From Streptomyces flavofungini (GTDB lineage Bacteria > Actinomycetota > Actinomycetes > Streptomycetales > Streptomycetaceae), in contig NZ_BMVR01000004.1 in NCBI RefSeq assembly GCF_014650815.1, forward strand, positions 310,001 to 374,000: DNA of 64,000 nucleotides. The letters are read 5' to 3'. The translations under genes and the position numbers were made by a program. Under the pieces are notes generated by a model. That model worked only from the letters and a program-made list of their open reading frames with translations, did no database searches and was not told the origin of the DNA. Below, piece by piece: positions 1 to 6,625 of the stretch (within the stretch, counting starts at the first letter, position 1; every line of letters starts with the position of its first letter).

Positions 1-677
1 TCGACCGCCGTCAGCCCGTCCGTCGACAGCCCGGGCGGTGCCTGCGCGAGCGTGGTGTGGATGCCGAGAACGTGTGCCGGGAACCTGCCGCCGATGACCG
101 TGGTGATCACGCCTCCCCAGTCGCCGCCGTGGGCTGCGAACCTGCTGTAGCCGAGGCGCCCCATGAGTTCCACCCATGCGGCCGCGATCTTTTCGACTCC
201 CCACCCGGTGGCGGCGGGCTTGTCGCTGTAGCCGAAGCCCGGCAGCGACGGAACCACCACGTGAAACGCCGGCGCGTCCGCGTCTTTCGGATCTGCCAAC
301 TCGTCCACCACATCGATGAATTCGGCGATGCTGCCCGGCCAGCCGTGCGTCAAGATCAGCGGAGTGGCATCCGCGCGCGCGGACCGGCGGTGCAGGAAGT
401 GGATTCCCAGCCCGTCGATGGCCGTGCGGAACTGGCCGATCCGGTCGAGGCGCGCTTCGAACGACCGCCAGTCGTACCCGGTACGCCAGTAGTCCACGAC
501 GTCGACGAGGTCGGCGAGCGGAACACCCTGCTCCCATCGGCGAGGGCCGGGCGCGGCGCGCTGGACCGTCTCGGCCTCCGGCAGCCGCGCCGCGGCCAGT
601 CGCGCGCGCAGATCGTCGAGGGCGGCGGCAGGCGCGTGAGCTTCGAATGCTTGTACGTCGCTGGCGGGGCGGAGCAT
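1..677 (-). CDS. Epoxide hydrolase, alpha/beta-hydrolase fold (3' end cut off)
   Basis: The N-terminal 225 residues of a microsomal-type epoxide hydrolase, which opens epoxides to diols. The first ~100 residues match the EHN cap region, including DVVDYWRTGYDW and the GLGIHFLH stretch. These are followed by the oxyanion-hole motif HGWPGS and the nucleophile elbow GGDWGG, whose Asp forms the covalent ester intermediate. The second acid and the catalytic His lie beyond the window edge. The ATG at 677 is preceded by a good Shine-Dalgarno sequence, AGGAGG. The gene diverges from the CGNR-type regulator at 781, and three palindromes sit between them, so the regulator probably controls both genes (inference). 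Confidence 0.85.
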   Translation of the reverse strand, partial: MLRPASDVQAFEAHAPAAALDDLRARLAAARLPEAETVQRAAPGPRRWEQGVPLADLVDVVDYWRTGYDWRSFEARLDRIGQFRTAIDGLGIHFLHRRSARADATPLILTHGWPGSIAEFIDVVDELADPKDADAPAFHVVVPSLPGFGYSDKPAATGWGVEKIAAAWVELMGRLGYSRFAAHGGDWGGVITTVIGGRFPAHVLGIHTTLAQAPPGLSTDGLTAV

Positions 678-697
678 GAGACCTCCTGGCCATCGTG

Positions 698-779
698 GAA
701 CCGGCTGAGACCGTTCGCGAACCGGCTAAGACGGTTCTAGCAGTCCCCCGAGTCGCGCCGCAACCGGCTAAGGTGGTTC
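698..779. promoter_or_regulatory. Three phased palindromic operators between epoxide hydrolase and CGNR gene
   Basis: Three related 19-bp palindromes of the form GAACCGgctaagaCGGTTC lie at 698-716, 719-737 and 761-779. Their starts are 21 and 42 bp apart, close to two and four helical turns, so all face the same side of the DNA. The third copy covers the likely ribosome binding site (AAGGTGG) and abuts the ATG of the downstream gene. The layout suggests autoregulation and control of the divergent hydrolase. Confidence 0.65.
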
Positions 780-780
780 C

Positions 781-1356
781 ATGTGTGCTGCGTTCCCTGA
801 CTTCCGCCTCGGCAAGGTGCTGGCCACCAGCTTCACGGGCACTCTGTCGGAGCGTCATGGCGACGCTGTGGAGCGCATTCCCGTGCCGCACCGACTCGCC
901 GACTGGCTGGCAGTGAGCGGCCTCGCCGTGGACTCCTGCACCCCTGCCCAGCTCGACCTCGCCCGGGAACTGAGGGAGGCGATTCACGCCGCCGCGACAG
1001 CGGCCGCGATCCAGGACGCCCTCCCCGCGTCCGCTGTCCAGGTCGTCAACGACTTCAGCGTCCGGGGTCGGGCCGCGGCGATCCTGACCCCCGAGGGGCA
1101 GCGGCGCTGGCGGCTCAGCTCGGCTTCCAGCGTGGAAGACGCCCTCAGCGTGATCGCCGCCGACGCGATCAGCGTCATCGCAGGCGAACGAGACGGAAAA
1201 CTGGCCTTGTGCGCGTCACCGACCTGCCAGGCCGCCTTCTTCGACACCAGCCAGAGTCGCACCCGCAAATGGTGCGACATGAACACGTGCGGGAATCGCC
1301 AGAAGAAGGCACGCTTCCACGCCAACCAGCGCAGCAAGCCCGGCTCAGCGGAGTAG
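781..1356 (+). CDS. CGNR zinc-finger (ABATE-type) putative transcription regulator
   Basis: A 191-residue protein with the two-part layout of ABATE-domain proteins. The ~140-residue N-terminal domain is thought to sense a ligand. The C-terminal treble-clef zinc finger carries two C-x4-C pairs, CASPTC near residue 143 and CDMNTC near residue 166; the second continues into the GNR that names the family. Family members are described as putative stress-responsive transcription regulators. The start is the ATG directly after the third operator palindrome. The neighbouring epoxide hydrolase is its likely target. Confidence 0.8.
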   Translation: MCAAFPDFRLGKVLATSFTGTLSERHGDAVERIPVPHRLADWLAVSGLAVDSCTPAQLDLARELREAIHAAATAAAIQDALPASAVQVVNDFSVRGRAAAILTPEGQRRWRLSSASSVEDALSVIAADAISVIAGERDGKLALCASPTCQAAFFDTSQSRTRKWCDMNTCGNRQKKARFHANQRSKPGSAE

Positions 1357-1499
1357 TCGTCGCTTTCACCGTGCCTGAGCGCACACAGCTGCCTGGGCGT
1401 CGTTGGCGGAAAGGGAACTCCGACTTGGCGATTGCGCACCCTGCCCTTCCGCTCGCGGACGGTCCTGTGATCGCCACTCCGCGTACGAGGGGGCTGGGG

Positions 1500-2077
1500 G
1501 TGGCGGCAGGAGGATCGGCGTCACGGCGGGCGCAGGAGGCACGGCGGCAGGAGCGGGAGCTGCGTGAACACTGGCAGGCCGCTCGTCGCCAGGCGCGGCA
1601 AGGGGAAGCTGCGAGCGAGGGCGAACGCCGGGTCGCCGCCCAGCTGTTGGTGCTCACGAGCGTGGGTGGCGGCTGCTCGTGGATCGGCGGTGGCCGGGGA
1701 CGCGTGCCGCCCATGTGGACATGCTGCTGGTGGGCCCCGGCGGGGTTCTCGTCGTGGATGTCAAGAACTGGCGGTCTGCGCCGGAGACTTCGGGTGGCAA
1801 GCTCCTTGCCGGCGGCGAGCCGCGCGACACGCATGCGGCGAAGCTGTTGGCGGTGACGAAGGCCGCTGAGGGTGCGGTCGCGTCTCTTGGCCTGCCTCCG
1901 GTGGCAGTTCAGCCGCTCATGGTCTTCGCGGGCCGGCGGGTCGACGCCGGGCTCGGCAGGATCTGGCTCCTGGGCGAGCACGAGGTCGGCCCCGCGCTGC
2001 TGGCGGAGCGCCGCAGACTGCGTACGGAATCGGTCCGCGCGATCGCCGACCAGGTGGTGGGCCCGTTCGCGAAGTGA
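1500..2077 (+). pseudogene. Truncated, frameshifted copy of the NERD-helicase gene
   Basis: This stretch is a diverged duplicate of the 5' third of the helicase gene at 6626. Similarity begins about 90 bp upstream of the start and ends near 2045, where the sequence breaks off into VVGPFAK and a stop. A one-base loss near 1656-1662 (CTCACGAGCG against CTCACGGAGCG in the intact copy) shifts the frame inside the NERD domain. The N-terminal part (VAAGGSASRRAQEARRQ) and the nuclease core (VDMLLVGPGGVLVVDVKNW) therefore lie in different frames. The helicase part is absent. Probably a non-functional remnant. Confidence 0.8.
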
Positions 2078-2150
2078 TGCCGGGCAGCTGTTACGCCGGT
2101 GCGGCGGGCGGGGATCTGGGTGAAGTCCCTTACAGGGGTGTGGGTTTGAT

Positions 2151-2336
2151 CTAGCCCTTGAACTGGGTGACGTCCTCTTCGGCGAGGGTGTCGGGGTGGA
2201 GGGTGATCCAGTCGGCGACCGTGCGCACGGACGGCGCCGCGCGAGCCGGAGCGGGTACTGCGGGCCACTCCAGGCGGCTGGCAACGTCAGCTTCCCCGCC
2301 CAAGTGCGCGATGGGGACGAGCTCACGCGCGTTCAT
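2151..2336 (-). CDS. Small ORF coupled to the DUF4345 gene; possibly a transposase remnant
   Basis: A 61-residue frame whose ATG overlaps the stop of the upstream DUF4345 gene in an ATGA arrangement, which favours translational coupling. The product contains SVRTVADWITLHPDTLAEED, which faintly recalls a connecting region of ISL3-family transposases. If so, this is a fragment of an old insertion rather than a gene. No other domain is visible. Confidence 0.3.
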   Translation of the reverse strand: MNARELVPIAHLGGEADVASRLEWPAVPAPARAAPSVRTVADWITLHPDTLAEEDVTQFKG

Positions 2337-2764
2337 CGGTCGGCGGAAACAGTCTCCGCGTCGCCTCGCGGGGTCCGTTCCTCTACGTCCTTCGCTTCCT
2401 CCGCGTCGGCCAGCCAGAAGAAGACCGGCGGCAGGCCGAGTTCGATCACCGTCAGCGCGATCTGGAACCACTGCGGCCAGCCGTGCGCGGCGAGCGAGAG
2501 CAGTCGGCCCACGCCACCCAACAGGAAGAGGCCGGCCAGCCACCGCACCGCTTGAGCCGGGATCGGGCGCTGCCGCGCCGCCCAGAGCCAGGCCAGCCCG
2601 TAGCCGACGAAGACGGCCCCCATGAACCGGCCCCAGCTGTCGACCGTCGCCCCGGCGGAACCGGCCCCGGGGATCGCCGCGTTGCCGAGTGCCATGTGGA
2701 ACAGGCCGATCGCTGCGCAGGACCAGCCCATCAGCTGCGTGAGTATGCGCAGAGCCCTGGCCAT
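2333..2764 (-). CDS. DUF4345 family integral membrane protein
   Basis: 143 residues with four predicted membrane segments (around residues 8-28, 45-62, 72-90 and 98-118), as expected for the DUF4345 family, whose function is unknown. The C-terminal tail is charged and cytoplasmic in character. The gene diverges from a TetR regulator at 2853. A 22-bp inverted repeat fills the gap, so it is probably that regulator's target. Confidence 0.75.
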   Translation of the reverse strand: MARALRILTQLMGWSCAAIGLFHMALGNAAIPGAGSAGATVDSWGRFMGAVFVGYGLAWLWAARQRPIPAQAVRWLAGLFLLGGVGRLLSLAAHGWPQWFQIALTVIELGLPPVFFWLADAEEAKDVEERTPRGDAETVSADR

Positions 2765-2789
2765 AACCCCTCCAAGCCGTCCTGGCGAA

Positions 2790-2844
2790 CTTAGTTGACA
2801 TGCGTCTACTACACTGGCGCGTTAGTAGACGCATGTCAACTAAG
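2790..2844. promoter_or_regulatory. Nested inverted-repeat operator between DUF4345 and tetR genes
   Basis: Two perfectly complementary 22-bp arms lie at 2790-2811 and 2823-2844, with an 11-bp centre. Each arm contains its own quasi-palindrome, TTGACatgcGTCTA at 2795-2808 and its mirror at 2826-2839, with centres 31 bp (about three turns) apart. The TTGACA in each arm could be a -35 element for the gene facing away from it. This layout fits two TetR dimers that repress both divergent genes. Confidence 0.7.
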
Positions 2845-2852
2845 CTGCGTTC

Positions 2853-3482
2853 ATGCCTCCCCGCCAGCGACTCGCCCCTGCCGACCGCCGCGCCCAGCTC
2901 CTCGCCGTCGGCTCACGGCTCTTCGCCGCACACCCATACGCCGACGTGCTGATGGAGGAAGTGGCCGACGAGGCCGGCGTCTCCCGGGCCTTGCTCTACC
3001 GCCACTTCCCCAGCAAACACGCCCTGTTCGCGGCCATCTACCAGCAGGCGGCGGACCAGCTGCTCGCCGAGACGCGCTTCGACCCCGCCGACTCCCTGGT
3101 GGAACAGCTCATCCAGGGCATGGACGTCCATCTCGACTACTTCGTGGCGAACCGCAACGCTGTCCTCGCCGCGAACCGGGTCCTCGCGGGCGACCCGGTG
3201 ATCCAGACGATCATGACGAACGAGCTGGACGCCCTCCGTGCGCGGCTGCTGACCGTACTCCCACTCGCTGACGAGAGTGCCCGCGAGGCCGTGTCCGGCG
3301 TCCTGAAGAGCTGGCTGGTCTTCGTCCGGGTCCTCTGCGTCGACTGGCTCACCCACGAGACCTGTACCCGCACCCAGTTGCGCGACGTCTGCATCGGCGC
3401 GGCCCTCGGCGCCCTCCGGCCGCTGCTCGCTGAGGACCCCGCCCCCGACTGGCCGCGACAAGCGCCTGGCGCGGGCGCTTAG
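2853..3482 (+). CDS. TetR/AcrR-family transcriptional regulator
   Basis: 209 residues. The N-terminal helix-turn-helix is clear: MEEVADEAGVSRALLYRHF at residues 34-52, followed by PSKHALF. The C-terminal ligand domain is of the generic TetR type and gives no clue to the inducer. The ATG lies 9 bp after the operator repeat, with no convincing Shine-Dalgarno sequence, so the transcript may be almost leaderless. It most likely represses itself and the divergent DUF4345 gene. Confidence 0.85.
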   Translation: MPPRQRLAPADRRAQLLAVGSRLFAAHPYADVLMEEVADEAGVSRALLYRHFPSKHALFAAIYQQAADQLLAETRFDPADSLVEQLIQGMDVHLDYFVANRNAVLAANRVLAGDPVIQTIMTNELDALRARLLTVLPLADESAREAVSGVLKSWLVFVRVLCVDWLTHETCTRTQLRDVCIGAALGALRPLLAEDPAPDWPRQAPGAGA

Positions 3483-3782
3483 AGGGCGCTTGGCCGGGAG
3501 GGCGCACAGATTGCGCACTCGGCTCGGCTGGGTCGGACCACGCGGCCGAGTAGGGCGACGGCGTCGGCGAGGCCCACCGCGATCCGGCTCGCCTTGGAGC
3601 GCGTCGCATGGCCCGCCGCGCTGGGGATCGCCACCGTCCACGTCACGGACGAGGGCGCGCGCCGAACAGGCGCTGCGCCTGAAGCACGCTTGTCGTCTAT
3701 AGAGCCAGCATGGTGTCGCAGCGCTGTTGGCCAGTCGGGGCCCTGGTGCGCGGGTGGCAGCCGGGCAGGCTAGTTTGCCTGG
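3483..3782. other. Intergenic stretch without a recognisable gene
   Basis: About 300 bp between the TetR gene and the HNH-like gene. No frame shows conserved features, and no strong hairpin or palindrome is evident. Confidence 0.5.
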
Positions 3783-4223
3783 ATGAGTCTTCTTGATGAT
3801 GTGGCCGAGCGCGACGGCTGGCGGTGCTGGGTGTGTGACGAACCGGTCGACCCCGACGAGTCGGTGAACGACCCGCGGGGGCCCAGTGTCGACAGCCGGA
3901 CCGCCGACCGGAAGGCCAAGGTCGCCGAGCGGCTCGCGCACCGCGGGTGCAATAGCCGCAAGGGTGCGGTCAAGGTGGTCATCGCCTGGCCGGAGCGCCT
4001 GTACGTAGTCGAACCCGCGCCGCTGACCGCTGTTGCCGACAGGCTGGAACGCAAGGGGGGCCGCGAGATGGTGGGCCGTTGTCCGACCAGGAAGGACGCC
4101 CAAGAGGCGGCGGATTGGCTGGTGGACCGGTTCTCCCGACTGCTACCTGGGGTGCCGGTGACCGCCGGCGTCGAGGCGGGCGGCGGCCAGTTCCTCGTGG
4201 TCCTGGCCACCGGCCGCCGCTGA
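3783..4223 (+). CDS. HNH-like protein lacking the usual catalytic histidine
   Basis: 146 residues. The N-terminal half has an HNH-endonuclease skeleton: a first Cys pair CWVC at residues 15-18, a central strand reading GPSVDSRTADRK, and LAHRGCNSRKGA near residues 51-62. In active HNH enzymes the central strand reads SVDH; here the His is replaced by Ser. Only one Cys remains in the second zinc knuckle. The C-terminal half is unassigned. I recall similar proteins as conserved hypotheticals in Streptomyces. It stands alone between unrelated genes. Confidence 0.65.
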   Translation: MSLLDDVAERDGWRCWVCDEPVDPDESVNDPRGPSVDSRTADRKAKVAERLAHRGCNSRKGAVKVVIAWPERLYVVEPAPLTAVADRLERKGGREMVGRCPTRKDAQEAADWLVDRFSRLLPGVPVTAGVEAGGGQFLVVLATGRR

Positions 4224-4451
4224 TCGGGGATCACCCGGGCCGCCGCCCTCGCCGGGTGGCGGCCCGTACGGCTGTGTTCACTCCTCGGAGGGATCGGCGC
4301 TCCGGACGGCTGGCCCGTCGCCGCGCCACTCGATGAGCAGCGGGTCGTCCAGACGGACGTTTTCCGGGCGGGGGCCCAGGGAGCGGCCGAGGGTGGGGTT
4401 CCGGCCTCGGGCTGTGTTCGCGGCCTGGGGCGAGGGCCTGGCGAGCGGTGT

Positions 4452-4979
4452 TCACGGCCCGTCCGGGACGCCGAGCGGCACGGTGAACCGCTGCTGCCAG
4501 CCTTCCTCCGTGAGCGCCACCAGCTGGACCGCCGCCGCACGGGTGCGCATCGGCAGCAGGCTGCCGATGGCAGCGCGGACACGGGCGGCAGTTGTCGGGT
4601 CGTCCGCACCCATAGCGACTGTGACATGGGCGGCGGGCTGCGCCCCGAAGCGGCCTTTGTACGGGCGCAACCCGGGCCACTGGGTGCGGAACGCATCGAC
4701 GATCGTTTGGAGTCCCGGAACGGTGACGGCGACGAAGCCGGACGCCGTCACAACCTCCTCCAAGAGCAGATCAGCCGCCGGGAAACTCGCAGCCAGGGCA
4801 CGCACGCCCTTCTCGTCCTGATCTGTCAGCGCCGATTCCGGCACGAACGGGTAGAGGAGCGAGACGTGCGCCGGCACCCCACGGCGCACCAGAGCCGGGT
4901 CGATACGCCACGCCGCATCGAGGAGCAGGGCGGCCTCGGGCAGGACAATGACGACGGCAGTGGTCCCTGGCTCTGGCAC
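4452..4979 (-). CDS. 2'-5' RNA ligase / 2H phosphoesterase family protein
   Basis: 175 residues with the two His-x-Ser/Thr motifs that define 2H phosphoesterases: HVSLLYPF near residue 38 and HVTVAMG near residue 118. Family members hydrolyse or form 2'-5' or cyclic phosphodiesters. The actual substrate here is unknown. The start is a GTG at 4979 with a weak ribosome binding site. It is transcribed alone, opposite to both neighbours. Confidence 0.8.
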   Translation of the reverse strand: MPEPGTTAVVIVLPEAALLLDAAWRIDPALVRRGVPAHVSLLYPFVPESALTDQDEKGVRALAASFPAADLLLEEVVTASGFVAVTVPGLQTIVDAFRTQWPGLRPYKGRFGAQPAAHVTVAMGADDPTTAARVRAAIGSLLPMRTRAAAVQLVALTEEGWQQRFTVPLGVPDGP

Positions 4980-5143
4980 GCCGTCATCATCGCAGGCCAG
5001 TCCGCTACTGCGTGCGTTGCGCTGGGAGGTGGGCGAGGGCGACGAGTTGACGGATGCCGGCGGAGTGGCTCGGGTTGCACCTTCCGTAGCGGCATGTGGT
5101 CCGGTGGACTCACGTCCCGCCCCACTGAGGAAGGCCTCGGCTC

Positions 5144-6049
5144 ATGTATTTGTCGTTCATCCCGCAGCGTCAGGTCAAGATCGGTGACGCGGCGGCCTTC
5201 GTCGGCACCACACCGCGGGCGATCCGTCACTACCATGAGATCGGCCTGCTCCCCGAGCCCGAGCGGGGCAGCGACGACCGCCGCCGCTACGGCTACGAAG
5301 ACATGATCCGGCTGCTGTGGATCCGCAAGATGGCCGACGCCGGGATCGCCCTGGACGACATCCGTGACGCCTTCGCCGACACGGTGTCCGCCGGTGCCGA
5401 CAGCGACGACGGCATCGCGAGCATCCTGGAACGGCTGGAGGAAACCCTCGTCGCCCAGGAAGCAGAACTGCGGCGGCAGCGGACTGCCATGCGGCGCATG
5501 CGTACCGAGGGCAGCAGGATGGGTCTGCTCTCCGACTTCGTCACCAGCCGCCTCAAGAGCCTGCCCGAGGGCTCCCTGCGCCAGGCGGACCTGGACAGCC
5601 TGCTGGTCACCGAGCGGATCTTCGGCCCGCTCGGTGCGGCCGTCCAGGCCAGCCGTTTCATCGCCCTGGCCACTCACCCGGATCTGCGGGAGGACTCCGA
5701 CCGTGTTGCTGCCGCCGAGGAGGCACTCGACGACACGATCGCTGTCGATGACCCCCGCGTGGCCCGGGTGGCTGCCGAACGGCACTCCTTCGAGAAGGCG
5801 CTGCAAGCCGTCATCGAGGATTCCGGCCTGGCGGAGAGCGACGATGCGCTCTTCGACTCCTGGGACGCTCTGCACCCCGCTACCGCTGATGAGGGTGAGG
5901 ACGAGATCGGCCGAAGCTCTGGCAGGGGGCAAGACTCCATGAGCGCATTCGAAGCCGTCGGCAAGATGCCCTACGACTTCTCCCCGGCCCGCCTGCGCTG
6001 CATGGAATTGGCCGAAGAACTCGCCGCTCACGAGTCACCTGCTTCCTGA
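5144..6049 (+). CDS. MerR-family transcriptional regulator with a long effector domain
   Basis: 301 residues. The N-terminal MerR winged helix is plain: QVKIGDAAAFVGTTPRAIRH at residues 10-29, then the wing and LLWIRKMADAGIALDDI. A coiled coil follows at about residues 93-125 (EETLVAQEAELRRQRTAMRR). The remaining ~170 helical residues are unassigned. No Cys cluster for metal sensing is visible, so a metal-type inducer is unlikely. The ATG is preceded by AGGAAGG. The neighbours give no hint of the target. Confidence 0.8.
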   Translation: MYLSFIPQRQVKIGDAAAFVGTTPRAIRHYHEIGLLPEPERGSDDRRRYGYEDMIRLLWIRKMADAGIALDDIRDAFADTVSAGADSDDGIASILERLEETLVAQEAELRRQRTAMRRMRTEGSRMGLLSDFVTSRLKSLPEGSLRQADLDSLLVTERIFGPLGAAVQASRFIALATHPDLREDSDRVAAAEEALDDTIAVDDPRVARVAAERHSFEKALQAVIEDSGLAESDDALFDSWDALHPATADEGEDEIGRSSGRGQDSMSAFEAVGKMPYDFSPARLRCMELAEELAAHESPAS

Positions 6050-6125
6050 AACACGGCCTCGGCGGCAAGCCGCTCCCTGGTGCCGCGCATTCTCCCCAGA
6101 GGGTCAGAACGGGCTCTCCAGGTCG

Positions 6126-6139
6126 TTCGCGTACGCGAA
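6126..6139. repeat. Palindrome downstream of the corA fragment
   Basis: The perfect palindrome TTCGCGTACGCGAA follows the stop of the corA fragment. The same 14 bp recurs at 15787-15800 after the stop of the intact corA, so it belongs to the duplicated block. Confidence 0.7.
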
Positions 6140-6165
6140 GTGGATTGAGGGCTTCATGCCCGGCG

Positions 6166-6380
6166 CTAAAGCCAGTCCCGCCTCTTGAAGATGAAGTACA
6201 GGCTCACACACACCACTGCCATCAGCAGGATCGCGAACGGATACCCGGCCGCCCACTTCAGCTCGGGCATCGTTTCGAAGTTCATGCCGTAGATGGTTCC
6301 CACCAGTGTGGGCGCGAACAGGATGGCCGCCCACGAGGAGATCTTCTTGAAGTTGTCGTCTGCGTGGCGCTGACCTGCGA
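6166..6380 (-). pseudogene. 3' fragment of a corA magnesium-transporter gene
   Basis: The reversed strand encodes only the last ~65 residues of a CorA-type transporter: KKISSWAAILFAPTLVG, the YGMNF signature that caps the pore, the second membrane helix and the C-terminal FKRRDWL. It is roughly 88% identical at DNA level to the end of the intact corA at 15826. Similarity continues downstream of the stop into a shared palindrome and a TTCTCCCCAG motif. Sequence upstream of about 6380 is unrelated, so the gene is cut here. This is a duplication scar or one edge of an inserted segment. Confidence 0.85.
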
Positions 6381-6460
6381 AGATTGGCTGGCTTCCCGCC
6401 TTGGCCGGCGGTGATGAGTGATTCCAACTCTTTCGCTGTGCTGCCTGATTGCACGGTCGG

Positions 6461-6512
6461 TTCTCCCCAGGCGCTCCCCAATGGGGCTTCGTTCTCCCCA
6501 GATTCTCCCCAG
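6461..6512. repeat. Cluster of TTCTCCCCAG direct repeats upstream of the helicase gene
   Basis: TTCTCCCCAG occurs at 6461-6470, 6492-6501 and 6503-6512, with a related CTCCCCA at 6474. Further copies are at 6090-6099, 15740-15749 and 15751-15760, near both corA 3' ends. Two of the pairs are spaced exactly 11 bp apart. The role is unknown; they could be protein-binding iterons or traces of recombination. Confidence 0.6.
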
Positions 6513-6625
6513 TGGGGGCCGGACAGTAGGGGCGGGCAGGGAACTCTGACTTGGTGGTTGTGTACCCTGCCGCTCCGGTCGAGGACCGTCCTATGATCGC
6601 TACTCCGCGTAGGAGGGGGCTTGGT

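Noticed and set aside
3490..3702. Small Arg/Gly-rich frame after the TetR gene
   Set aside because: Composition is what random GC-rich DNA gives, with no ribosome site or motif.
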